A stretch of 64,000 nucleotides of DNA from Hemibagrus wyckioides (Eukaryota; Chordata; Actinopteri; Siluriformes; Bagridae). Of the stretch, positions 24,880 to 35,539 are shown in pieces (the stretch's first letter is position 1; each line of letters begins with the position of its first letter). Location: positions 11,936,657 through 12,000,656 of the forward strand of contig NC_080718.1 of assembly GCF_019097595.1 (NCBI RefSeq), given 5' to 3'. The position numbers and the translations under genes were made by a program. Under the pieces are notes generated by a model, which was given only the letters and a program-made list of their open reading frames with translations, was not told the DNA's origin and ran no database searches.

Positions 24880-25869
24880 TCACATACAGTGAAATGCTTA
24901 CACGACTGTTATGACCCTAGGAAAAGGAATAAAGACAGAACAAAGACAAGATAAAAAATATAAAAATAAAATACAAAAATATGACACATAAAAAATAAGA
25001 ATACGAATTATACTAAAAACGAAATATAAAAATATAAAAACAAGTTCACTGTAGCAAAAAATATATAATAGAATAAAAACAGAATAAAATATAATAAATA
25101 TAAATAGTAGGGTATGTATATATAATATGTATATAAAATAAGAATATGTAAGTGTAAAATGTACATACAGGAAGTGTAAAATACAACAGCTGTGATGCAA
25201 AGTTATGTAAAATTATAAATTTATATACAGTTTAAAGTGAATAGAGTGTAGTGCAATAGTGTCCAAGGTGCAGACAGCAGCAGTACAAAATTATTGCAAC
25301 AATTATATAGAGTGAAGTGTGTAGTGTGCAATAATGACCAAGATGCAGACAGCAGCAGTACTGGGTGGTCACGAAGTGGAATGAGGTGATGAGAGCAGTG
25401 GTAATGTCCATCTTTAAAGTGCAGATGTACAAAAGTCCTCTTGTATGTGCAACATGTATGTTATGTGTTGTATTGTGTGCACAGTCTTGGAATGTGCAAA
25501 TGTGCAGATGTACATTGTATGTTTATTGTGTGCCACAGTCCTGTAATGTGCAATGTCCAGTGTGGTTGGTTGGAGTTCCAACACGAGTGTAGGAACATAG
25601 TAGGTCTAATCAGATGAGTCCTATGTCAGGTTCTGATTGAGAGACCGTATAGCCTGCGGGAAGAAGCTTCTCCTCAGTCTCTCAGTGTTGGCCTTCAGGG
25701 AGCGGAAGCGCTTCCCAGACCTCAGCAGAGAGAAAAGTCCATTGTTGGGATGGCTGAGGTCCTTCACAATCTTCCTGGCCTTGGTCCAGCACCGCTTGTT
25801 GTAGATTGAGTGCAGGTCAGGGAGCTCAGTACGGATGATGCTGTCATGGAGACTGTCATGTTCTAGTGC
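24880..25869 (-). mobile_element. 3' end of a retrotransposon-like element with a surviving C-terminal frame
   Basis: On the - strand, 25,869-25,621 is open for about 82 codons ending in TAG and reads ...IIRTELPDLHSIYNKRCWTK, ARKIVKDLSHPNNGLFSLLR, SGKRFRSLKANTERLRRSFF and PQAIRSLNQNLT. This resembles the C-terminal tail repeatedly seen at the ends of teleost retrotransposon-derived ORFs. It is followed by about 700 bases of AT-rich 3' UTR-like sequence, with an internal near-duplicate around 'GACAGCAGCAGTAC' (25,272 and 25,346), and an end in GCATTTCACTGTATGTGACT. No ATG was found, so it is a fragment. Confidence 0.55.
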
Positions 25870-27120
25870 TTACTAACTACACACACACACACACACATCT
25901 GTTCACAATTACACACCATTGTATATACGGACTCTTGTTTCACACTCAGCTTGCCAAGTAAACACTCAGTGTTCCTGTGATGACTTTACAAAGCTGTTTA
26001 TCATTCATTATTGTTGTTCTGGTTTTGCCTCTTTCTTGTTTTGCCTAGTCTACTTTGTTTGCTGACCCATGCCTGTATTTTGATTCTGATCGTGCCTGGT
26101 CCAATACCTAAAAGCATTGGACTATTCCATAAATATCAGCAAGGTTTTAACAAATTTAAGCTCGAATTAAGTTTTCTTGTTAACACAAGCCAATCCATAC
26201 TGTTATCTTTAGTGTTTAGTGTTGCCGACTTTAATAGTCATATTTTTGGCCAATATTAATGTTCTCAATCATCATATCTGCACTGAAGTTATCAACATGC
26301 ACACCTCAGTGTCTTGTTAGACTAATATCCATAATTGTAATTGAGTAAAAAAAATGAGTTTAGATACAAAATTAAACACGAAGCGGAGATTTATATAATC
26401 AGAAGCAAAGTGTTGGATTTCCATCGAGTAATTATACATGCCAAATAAACAACACAGAGATTAATACATCTGCTTTGTTTTAGACCTGTTGTACTTTCTT
26501 GTATTAGACTGAGTCTTTTTTAGACACAATCTAATGTTGATAGACAGTTTGTTACTGCTGACAACAAAGACGTTTTTCTGTGTTTTTTGTTTACTTCTTT
26601 CACCTTGTCTATGATTTTAATTGTAGGTATGACAACAGCAGCATCTCTGGTTTTTTGCAAAGCATACAAAAGTTTTTTACACAGTGCTGCTTTTTTTCCC
26701 TCTGTCTATTTTTATCCTTCATGCAAATCTGTGTATACAGAGTACCGAGAAATTAAGAATCTTCTGTAACACTGATGGAAAGACACTCTCCTCCAAAGTG
26801 GAATCCTTAAACAGCAAATGTTTAAACCCCAATTTTGAAAACTTTTAAGCATAATTATAGTCGTAGATGGTCTAGTTGGAGCAAATAGATGTTTAGGTAA
26901 AGGACTAGGCTTGAACATCATATTGAATATATGTTTTCCCCATTATGTGCTTTGGGATTAGACTTTTATAGTGTCCCTTAAGGGTATGGGCAGGATGAGC
27001 CATCACATGCTTTCTTTGTAATATCTCATGCAGGCCTTGTGCACTTGGTGGCCTTGAAGTCGGATCAAATTTCACTCTGCAGATAAGGAACATTGTTAAT
27101 TGATTACAGTATCAGAATTG
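25870..27120. other. Intergenic, no feature seen
   Basis: AT-rich sequence with a short CA run near 25,879-25,898. Small open frames at 26.0 and 26.6 kb are hydrophobic but unsupported by homology or context. Confidence 0.6.
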
Positions 27121-27128
27121 ACTACTAA

Positions 27129-27151
27129 TTTTATTATTATTATTATTATTA

Positions 27152-27220
<69 letters not shown>

Positions 27221-27230
27221 CATCATCATC
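27129..27230. repeat. (TTA)n followed by (AAT)n
   Basis: About 60 bases of TTA/ATT units followed directly by about 40 bases of AAT/TAA and CAT units, so the two halves are reverse complements and could fold back. Confidence 0.9.
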
Positions 27231-27489
27231 ATTTATATATTAGTTTATTTATTTATGTAATATTATTATTCTCCTTTTTTAATCACCAAGCATAACTTAA
27301 AAATAGAATATTACTAATTCAAAAAGCTCAGATTTCCTCATACTCTGCTCTCATTCTGTTATATTCATTTTTATTCATTTTATTTTATTTTATTTTATTT
27401 ATATGCCATTTATAATATTTACATCATAGAACATATTCAGAGGCCCTGGAGTGCAAAGATGTCCTTCATAGATTGCGAATTTGGCCTCA

Positions 27490-28259
27490 TTTACACCCGG
27501 TCATTCATGTGTCATGTATCTGGATTGTATAAAGGTAAGATGTTCTCTAAATGCATTTACACTAGCTGGGTAAACTGGATTCAGATAGCTATTCAGTCCC
27601 TCCTGTATTTTGTGATTTTGCTATTGTAGAAATGAACTCAGAATTGTGTAAAAGGTGAGATTTTTTTTAAATTACAGCAGATTTTTTTTGTAGATTTGGG
27701 CCAAGACACGTCGTGTGGCATCATCACAATGTGTATTTAGCCAAAGCCCCCTGGGATTCACATGCATTGAAAACATGAGTGCAGTGATCATAGAAAGTGA
27801 TTACATGTGTGCCTTTAATGGTAGGAGTTTAAAAGAAGAATCCTGTGCTTGCAATTCCCACAATTTAAGTAGTTGGTGCAAAAAATGAATGAATAAAAAT
27901 GAATAAATCTTTTTGGTCGCAACGATTAGCAAATTAGCAGTTGTGCATTATTTTAGTTGTTTTATTAATAAGATGGTTGCCACATCAAAAATAGTCTTTT
28001 TACTCTTGCTAAGGCTTTTTCTATCTTTGCTATAAATTCTGCCCGTACAGAGAGACCGACAGATGCATTTACACTTCTACACATATTATATAAAGTGGCT
28101 AAAATGTGCCTCAGACCATCTCAAGTGTGTTATGCAATCAGACTTACAGTAACATCTGTTTCAAATGCATCTCAGGTGCTTTTATGCTACTGTTTTGACA
28201 CAGATCTCCGCCTGAATATAATCCTAATACTGATGATGCACTAAACAACCAGGTGTAAA
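27490..28259. mobile_element. Candidate non-autonomous DNA transposon
   Basis: The left end TTTACACCCGG (27,490-27,500) and the right end CCAGGTGTAAA (28,249-28,259) are inverted repeats with one mismatch, 770 bases apart. The left terminal region (about 27,425-27,560) is repeated in diverged form at 30,535-30,660 (shared words: GGTCATTCATGTG, CATGTATCTGGATTGT, AGGTAAGAT). No transposase remnant was seen. A TTTACACCTGG word also occurs near 50,221 and a TGTAAACAGGG word near 53,407. Confidence 0.4.
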
Positions 28260-29500
28260 CAGCTTTTTGCTTATCATTTTAAAGGCCCAGCTGGGAGACA
28301 CACACACTTTAAATTGCTTGTGTAAACATCTTTTTCTTTGCTTTCTGACTAGTACATACAGCCACCTGAGATAATAATGTGTGAATGGATTTCGGTGGAA
28401 GCAAGCTTTTCTCAAAATTTTCTAAGGCTCACAAGTTTTTTTACTCGAAGATGTTTGTTCTGGTGTTAGTATGCTGTCTGGTCTTCGGAGGCACATTACT
28501 GATGCTGTTCTGTATATATAAAGGTGCATAGAACCTAGAGCTCCAAATATTGCACCATTACATCAGAGAAGTGTTTGAATTTATATTACATTGGCTTCCC
28601 GAGTGCTTTCGGTAGTCTCGGGCAGAATGAGTTACAGGGAAAACCACTCTGAGATGACTTCCTTTGCTCTTTCAATGTATTTCCAGACTTGAATGATAGT
28701 GCAATCACATTTTTTCTTCGATTTCTGATTCATTTTCACAGAAATTGGTGTAATTTCAAGGTTTTAGCTGAGCCAAAACTCTACTCTCTAGGCCACAACA
28801 GGCATCCTGATTAATCAGATAACTCATGAATATTTATAAAGCTTTTTTTCCCCACTCAATCATCTAAAAGGGATTTAACTGCCATGGAAACAGTTTGAAT
28901 ACACTACAGTGTGCATGCAGTTGATAACAAATGCACAGTGTGCCTCTGTTTTTGTTTCTTATTTCATATGAGTTTATGGTCCTTCATTTGATTGTTGCTC
29001 AGCAAGTAACATGGAGTCGCCCACGTCAGTAATCCGCTGCAGATGATTGGATTTTATCCTCCTCATAAAACTCAAACTTTCTCGTAAAAAATATATACAA
29101 GTTTGTTACCTGGCTTTAACCTACAGTACATTCCGAAAGTATTCTGTCTCATGCAGTTGTTTCTCATTGTATGGCATTACGACTTTTATCTAAATAGGGA
29201 TTTAAAACAAGGTTCTCTATTTGTCACATATATGTTACATACTTGTGATGTAAAAAAATGAACTGGTTTTCCTTAGTTACTCAACCCACAGTGCAACAAT
29301 GACCCAAACCAACAACTAAGGACCCACAATAAAAATAGAATAGAAAAAATATGATAGACATATAACATCTGGGATTTTCCTGGACAGGATTTAAAGGTGT
29401 AGCCGGGTTGAGGAAGGCATCCAGCATGGTGGATAGGGGTGGTCCCATCTCAGCTCTGTGTGAATGATGATCATCTGGCTCCTTCACAGGAAATCCTACA
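28260..29500. other. Intergenic, no feature seen
   Basis: No gene or named repeat. A segment near 29,215-29,250 (TATTTGTCACATATATGTTA) resembles the tail of the SINE at 24.0 kb and may be a further degraded copy. Confidence 0.5.
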
Positions 29501-29529
29501 GCACACACTTGAAACGTTTGTAGCTGAGT

Positions 29530-30090
29530 GTTAGGCGGCTGAAATGAGGATCAGCACTTCCAAATCTGAGGCCATGGTTCTCTCCCAGAAAAGGCTACCT
29601 TCAGGTAAAGGAGCAGTGTCTGACCTGGGTGAGGAGATCAGTGACGGAAAAGGGGAGCGTGAGATCGACTGTAAGCTGGGTCGAAGTGGTAAAGGAGAAA
29701 CTAAGCCATAAGGCCATAAGCTCTCGATTTACCAGTCAGTCTACACCTCCACCCTCACCTATGGTCATGCATTTTGGGTAAAGATTGAAAGAACAAAATC
29801 GAGACTACAAGCAGCAGAAATGAGATTTCAATCCAGGATGGTTTGGCTTGCTATCTGATACCAGGTCGAAGTTCGGAAGAGAGGGAGGGGTGCTGATCCT
29901 CTGCATTACGTGGAGCCAGTTGTGGTTTGGGCACCTGATAAGAATGTCCACTGGGTGCCTCCTTTATATCCACCAGCTGGCCAGGGATCACCTGAGCATA
30001 CCCTAGGGGGATCTAGAGGATGTTGCCAGAGACAGGGAAGTCTGGGTGTCTCTTTAGGTTGTTATGAGCAGGTTCAATTTTCTCTTTGCA
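29530..30090 (+). mobile_element. LINE fragment: C-terminal reverse-transcriptase region
   Basis: The + strand reads AEMRISTSKSEAMVLSQKR at 29,537, then KLSIYQSVYTSTLTYGHAFW near 29,720-29,780 and RLQAAEMRFQSRMVWLA. This is the end of the RT domain of a widespread teleost non-LTR retrotransposon ('EMRISTSKSEAMVLSRKR ... KLSIYQSIYVPTLTYGHELW'). Downstream the sequence continues in the 'GHLVRMPPGRLPGE'-type tail in broken frames (GHLIRMSTGCLLYI). Several indels and stops; not functional. It is not in the same orientation as its neighbour at 24.9-25.9 kb. Confidence 0.72.
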
Positions 30091-30140
30091 GATAATGGTC
30101 AGCGTCTAAGGATTATAGTATCGGAATGACATTAACATTG

Positions 30141-30190
<50 letters not shown>
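30141..30190. repeat. (TTA)n microsatellite
   Basis: About 16 TTA units; the poly-Ile open frame here is an artefact. Confidence 0.95.
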
Positions 30191-30191
<1 letters not shown>

Positions 30192-30194
30192 TTT

Positions 30195-30505
30195 TCATTT
30201 AATTTCATTGTCTGTACCGCTTATCTGATCTATACTCGGGTCACGGGGAGCCTGTGCCTATCTCAGGAGTCATCAGGTATCAAGGCAGGATACACCCTGG
30301 ATGGAGTGCCAACCCATCGCACACACACATTCACTCAAACAATCACTCACTACAGGCAATTTAGAGACTTCAATCAGCCTAGAAGCATGTCTTTGGACTG
30401 TGGGAGGAAACCGGAGCACCCAGAGGAAACCCACCAAGCACGGGGAGAACATGCAAAGTCCACACACACAGAGAGCGGGAGTGAGACTCAAACCCAGGGC
30501 ACTTT
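30195..30505 (+). repeat. Dispersed repeat family A, fullest copy
   Basis: Carries the hallmark words of a common teleost interspersed repeat: CCGCTTATCTGATCTATACT, GGTCACGGGGAGCCTGTGCC, GGATACACCCTGGATGGAGT, GTCTTTGGACTGTGGGAGGA and CACGGGGAGAACATGCAAA. At least six other degenerate copies lie in this window. I know the pattern but cannot assign a family name with confidence. Confidence 0.75.
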
Positions 30506-30534
30506 TTATCTTTTTGATCCTTTTTTAAATAAGA

Positions 30535-30670
30535 AGTATAGAATATATTCAGTGGTCCTGGATTGCAAAGGTGTATAGACTGTGACTTTAACTTATGTAT
30601 ACCTGGTCATTCATGTGCCATGTATCTGGATTGTGTTCAGGTAAGATATTAATTAGGTACATTTATGCTG
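30535..30670. repeat. Diverged duplicate of 27,425-27,560
   Basis: Shares the words ATATTCAG, CCTGGA(G/T)TGCAAAG, GGTCATTCATGTG and CATGTATCTGGATTGT with the earlier segment in the same order and orientation. Confidence 0.6.
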
Positions 30671-31450
30671 ACATAATAAAATGAGGTTAGACATGTAATA
30701 AACATACAGTTATAAACAATTAGTGCAAACAGTTCTGGCTTTCCTGAAGATTTATATATGTTATAGTTTTACATAGTAAAGATTTCTGAAGAATGATGAA
30801 ATCCATCCAACCTGACAGAGAATTGACAGAGATGTTGTGAAGGGAAAAATGGGGAAATCCAAATGTGACAAATTTGATGTATAACCATAACATTTATAAA
30901 ACTTTATTATTGCATCAGTACTATAAATGATTGAAGGTCAGTAAAGAAAGTAATATTACATAGTAGACCACTTTTCAGACTAAAAAAAAAATGAAGGCCG
31001 TCGGTTTAACCTGCAGAAACGGAAGCGAGTGTGAATGTAGTCAGAAATCTTCAGAAGAGCTGTGGCAGATTCTCCATCATGCTTAGAATGAAAAACCTTT
31101 CCAGTCAATTTCCTTATAAAACTGTGGAGTTTACCTGAGACTATTGATTTTTTTTAAAGCAAAGTGTTTTCACTCCAAATAATGACTTTAGTTTATTGAT
31201 CTTTACTGCTCTTAGATTTTGATGATGAAAATATTACATTTCATTATATTCGCTTCACAACATTTCTTTGTACAAAAAACTAATTTACATTTTCACATTT
31301 TACATTTACGTATTAGGTTGCACTTAATTTCATGGCACACATTAATAAAGTTGTACATAATATAAACAGTGTATTTCCTTAATAATGATACACACTTATT
31401 TGTATCATTTAATACACGATAGCATCAATTAATAATAATTTAGATGCAAG
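30670..31450. other. Intergenic, no feature seen
   Basis: AT-rich sequence without a gene. CA runs begin at about 31,476. Confidence 0.6.
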
Positions 31451-31475
31451 AGTGCATCTCCTTCAGCAGTTTCAA

Positions 31476-31620
31476 CACACACACACACACACACATATAA
31501 CCAAGATCTGATCTCAGAGGAGAACTGAACTGTGCTGGACACGGACACACACACATACATAACACACACGCACAAAAAAAAGAACTTAACTGTGCTGGAC
31601 ATAGTCAGACACACACACAC
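31476..31620. repeat. CA-rich segment with internal duplication
   Basis: Three CA runs (about 31,476-31,496, 31,544-31,557 and 31,609-31,620) are joined by two copies of a 'GAACT(G/T)AACTGTGCTGGACA' unit at about 31,523 and 31,582, so the block is an imperfect tandem repeat of roughly 60 bases. Confidence 0.6.
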
Positions 31621-31639
31621 TAAATTGTCCTGTTTGCAC

Positions 31640-32012
31640 GCACATGCCACTTTACATTTATATATATTTATATTAATCCTGTTTACATGTGTCGCTTTAA
31701 TATCTGCAATCACTGTATACACTGTTCTTTGCACATTGTCTTGTTCATTGCACAAAGTCAGCCTATATGTTGTTTGTCTGCACTGTCTTATCTTGTCTTG
31801 TCTTGTCTTGTCTTCCTGTGCACTTCTGTTGTATGTCTAGTTCTTAAAGACTGCACCTTAAGTATAGTTTAATTTTTTAGTTTAATTTTAATTTTTAAAT
31901 TATAGTTTAATTTTTTTATCTCTATGTCATAGCTCTATGTTTGTCTGCGTCACTGTATATGGTTGAAGTGACAATAAAGCTTCTTTGACTTTGACTTTGA
32001 CTTTGACTCTGC
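31640..32012 (+). mobile_element. Retrotransposon 3' end with (TTTGAC)n tail
   Basis: A stretch with TTGCACATTGTCTTGTTCAT, a (TCTTG)n run at 31,792-31,813 and GTGACAATAAAGCTTCTTTG, ending in a short TTTGAC hexamer array at 31,985-32,010. Teleost non-LTR elements often end in 'GTGACAATAAA' plus a simple-sequence tail, so this reads as a 5'-truncated insertion. No coding part remains. Confidence 0.55.
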
Positions 32013-32940
32013 AGTTGTTGGAAAGGCTGCAAAATGATGAGGTAGCAACTGTGGAGACTGGAGAATGTTCTAGAGACCCTCAACCTGTCTCGTTTAAAAT
32101 TCCCCTTTTCCATAAACTGATTTCAGATTGCTGGACAGCTGGCTTCCATGGACAGATGAGATTTCAGGTAGGACAGAATACACAGGCAAAATTCCGTGGG
32201 TTAAGGACGAAAGCACTTGAGACGAGACAATCATGGCTACAAAAGCTTTAAATTATTCCTTTATTTTCTCATCATAATTTTCATTATGAGATAAATGTTT
32301 CAACTTCAGTTTTGAAAGATGTGAACGATAATGTGACAATAAATCAAAGATGCATCCTGCAGTAAACCAAAGATACAGTTCTGAGTGGTGAAAAATGAAT
32401 GAGTTCATATTAAAACATGGAGTGGAGGCTGTTACATAAGCCTAGTGGAGTAATCAAAAACCTTGTTTCTTGTGAATTATGGTAATTAGTTCACACTCCT
32501 TCTGAAGTGATTGGACATGGTATTGGAGGCACTGAGGAAGTGGTGAAGGAATAAAGTGCCTGGGCTGTTGCAATGAATCTCACGGTCCTTGGCATTAAAA
32601 TATCACGGCCTTCAACATAACAAGAATAAGACTCTTTTTTTTTCTTTCAAATGGACAAATCACAAACACACTGAGAAAACGGTGATATGCCATTCTTAGC
32701 CTGTTGCTTGGTGCTTGAGTGGAATTAAAATGGCTAAAGCAAATAAAGTCTATAAGTGTATTACGGTTGCTCGTGGAGCCTATTTTAAGTTTCCAGTGGG
32801 ATAAACTCCTTTTGTAGCACAATAATCCAGAGTGATTTCCGCAAGGAAATAAGACTTGCTGTATGTTAGAAAAGAAATATGAACCAAACTTGATCTTGTT
32901 GCTAACTTATGCTTAGTACTACAGATTAAACAGACTGCAT
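32012..32940. other. Intergenic, no feature seen
   Basis: No recognisable gene or repeat. Confidence 0.6.
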
Positions 32941-32943
32941 ACG

Positions 32944-32998
<55 letters not shown>

Positions 32999-33038
32999 AT
33001 CTATCTATCTACCTATCTATCTATCTATTTACTTACTC

Positions 33039-33071
<33 letters not shown>

Positions 33072-33074
33072 TTG
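32944..33074. repeat. Compound microsatellite (TTTC)n-(TATC)n-(TTTA)n
   Basis: Three tetranucleotide arrays in succession differing by one base each, as expected from stepwise mutation of one array. Confidence 0.93.
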
Positions 33075-33109
33075 CCTACTTATCTTTAATGTTTATACTT
33101 ATGTTGTCA

Positions 33110-33550
33110 CAAGCACAGATGCCTGGAGAGTGGATGCAAAGACATTTTAATTAGAGAAGTTCACCAAAACAGTTCACAATATTAGGAACACAATAATCGG
33201 AAGAGCAAACATACCAAAAAACATGTTAAGCAAAAGCATGGTCAAATAGACACAGGCCGATTGAGGTAAAAACTGGTTCCAAACAGGCGAGGCAAAACCT
33301 TGGTGAAGAAGCAGATATATAAGAGCATGAAAAACAGGCTCGTAGCATCACAGACACCAGTGAACTGAACTATATTATACTATACTTCGCAAATAATGAA
33401 CTGAAACAAATGTGCTTTTAAAGCATGCTAAAGGAACACACTAATTAAATACAGATGAATATAATTAGAAGGATGACGACTGGGAATGAAGGAGTGCAGG
33501 TGGTTGCTGGGAGAGTGAAACAGAGTCTGTGACGTCTATGGAGGTGACAC
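33110..33550. repeat. Probable interspersed repeat, family unknown
   Basis: Words such as CAAACAGGCGAGGCAAAACC, GGAGTGCAGGTGGTTGCTGG and GAACACACTAATTAA recur in my memory of teleost interspersed repeats. No coding remnant or terminal repeat was seen, so this is a weak call. Confidence 0.3.
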
Positions 33551-33705
33551 ATGGAAGAAAAATTCTAATTTCCTACCTACAAGACTCCCAGCTGGGACAG
33601 ATATGGTTGTACCACTGTATGTAGTTTCTCTATTGAATGTTTTCATAATGGATGATTCATTTGTGAATTATTTGCATTAAAAAATGTTAACACATATAAG
33701 ACTCA

Positions 33706-33955
33706 TACACTGATCCGGCACTGACTGGTGAAGTGAATAAGACTGATGATCTCCTCATCATGGCACCTGTTAGTGGGTGGGATATATTAGGCAACAAGTG
33801 AACATTTTGTCCTCAAAATTGATGTGTTAGAAGCAGGAAAAATGGGCAAGAGTAAGGATTTGAGGGAGTTTGCCAAGGGCCAAATTGTGATTTTTGCAGC
33901 TCTTGTGGCGTGTTCCTGGTCTGCAGTGGTCAGTATCTATCAAAAGTGGTCCAAT
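33706..33955 (+). mobile_element. Tc1-like transposon, 5' fragment
   Basis: Starts at ACTGATCCGGCACTGACTGG and encodes MGKSKDLREFAKGQIVIFAA and later ACSWSAVVSIYQKWS, the start of a Tc1-type transposase with the first helix-turn-helix ('GQIVMARRLGQSISKTAxLVGCSRxAVVSxYQKW'), with a deletion between the two parts. It is truncated after the HTH. Same family as the element at 37,470-37,852, with which it shares about 150 nearly identical bases (CTCCTCATCATG onward). Confidence 0.75.
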
Positions 33956-34134
33956 TCTGTGTCTTGCAATTTTTCCTATTTATTCTGTTTTTTAATTGTT
34001 ATTACTATTATTACGGTTTATTTACCATTATTTATTGTGCCATGTCTGTATTTTTAGTTGTTAATGTACAGTACTTTTGTTGTAAATGTGCTTTATAAAC
34101 AAAACTTACTTACTGATACTATAATACTGTAAAA

Positions 34135-34162
34135 AAGAAGAAGAAGAAGAAGAAGTAGAAGA
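34135..34162. repeat. (AAG)n microsatellite
   Basis: About nine AAG units, one interrupted by GTAG. A similar array occurs at 35,512-35,537. Confidence 0.9.
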
Positions 34163-34825
34163 AGACAACAGTGTTGTAAAGAAAAGGTTGCCATGTATCA
34201 AATAATATATTCCCTGTATGTAGTTTTTTAGTATCTATTTAAAATATTATTTGCGATTGTCATTTTAAGTTAAGCCTTCAGGTAAAGATTCAGTGTTTAT
34301 ATTCTACTCATATTGGCATATAGTAAACTTCACTTCATCTTGTCAAGCCAGAATGGAAAAATTGCTGAAGAATAAGCTGTGGTCTATTCATGCGGAATAG
34401 GAAAGCAATTCACACCCAAGAATCGATCTGCCTTCAAAGTGGGCTTTGGCTAAAGGTCATCATAACTATATAATACGTTTGTGTTTCAAAACAACACCAA
34501 CATTGCTTTTACCCCAGAAAGAACAATATGTTCAGAAAACGTTTCGCTCTGCTGTTTTAGCAGCTATTGCATAAATCATACCTGCATTCATACCTCTATT
34601 ATTGAGCCAGTTTGGATCCTACATCTGTGTTTCATCCCTAGCCCTTTTGTTATGAATTACTCTAAGTGCCCTGCAACATGTGGCGTTAGTGATGAATGAG
34701 TGTCACGTAACACTGAAGCTGATACTGATGAGTTCATCTGACAAATAAACCTTCATAAGAAGTGATTCTGAACTCGGTAAGACTTCTTGTGGGCTAAAGT
34801 TAAAAGCATACATGTAGTTATCCAA

Positions 34826-34990
34826 CACTGTTGCAGCAGCACAATGCATAAAATCATGCAGATGCAGGTCAGGAGTCTCAGTTAATATTCACATCAAACA
34901 TCAGAAAATGTGATCGATGTGATCTAACTTTGGCATGCTTTTAGGGCCAGATGGGCAAGTTTGAGTGTTCCAGAAACACATACAACAGTC
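34826..34990 (-). repeat. Dispersed repeat family B, antisense copy
   Basis: The reverse complement carries 'GATGTGAATATTAACTGAGA', CTGCATGATTTTATGCATTG and GCTGCTGCAACAG, the words shared with copies at 42,365-42,500 and 52,240-52,572. A teleost interspersed repeat, probably a DNA-element derivative; unnamed. Confidence 0.6.
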
Positions 34991-35124
34991 TCTAGAGTTG
35001 CATAAATATGCAGGTGTTAATGGATAAAATGGATGACCAGTGTATGTATAAAGATTGTTTGGATATGGCTGATATTTTCAATCATTTAATTTTTTATTTT
35101 TTATTTTTCCATCTTACAGTTTCA

Positions 35125-35345
35125 GGTTAGCTCAACCTAGTTTAATCCTGAGCTTGGGTTAGTTTTTGTTATTTCTGTGTTCTGTGCGTGGATTTCCTCC
35201 AGGTTCTCCGGTCAAAAAACATGCACGTAGGCAGACTGACTTCTCTTACACACCTTGTGCCCAGTGTTCTCAGGATTGGCTTTTTGTCCACCGTGACCCT
35301 GACCAGTATAAAGCGGTTGCTAAAGATGATGTAGACATGGATAAA
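35125..35345 (-). repeat. Dispersed repeat family A, antisense copy
   Basis: Reverse complement of the family A end: TGGATTTCCTCCAGGTTCTC corresponds to 'GAGxACCxGGAGGAAATCCA', and GGTCACGGTGGACAAAAAGC (read on the - strand) matches its 'GGTCACGGGGAGCC' start. Strongly diverged. Confidence 0.55.
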
Positions 35346-35511
35346 TGATATAGCATATAGAACATGGAGTGTTGTATATAATAAAAAAAAAAATAGAAAA
35401 TTGATTTTTTTCAAATGGAGTGTACAGTGTAATTGAGGGGAATGGCCCACTGAGACAAGCCCACAGTGACAGACCTCACTAAGGAAGAAACATGTCTTAC
35501 TTTGAACATGG

Positions 35512-35537
35512 TAGAAGAAGAAGAAGAAGAAGAAGAA
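35512..35537. repeat. (GAA)n microsatellite
   Basis: About eight GAA units. Confidence 0.88.
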
Positions 35538-35539
35538 TT

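Noticed and set aside
24898..25200. Aromatic/hydrophobic 100-codon - strand frame
   Set aside because: AT-rich 3' UTR-like part of a retroelement; composition-driven.
30126..30578. 150-codon frame starting with poly-Ile
   Set aside because: TTA array plus an interspersed repeat; no protein family.
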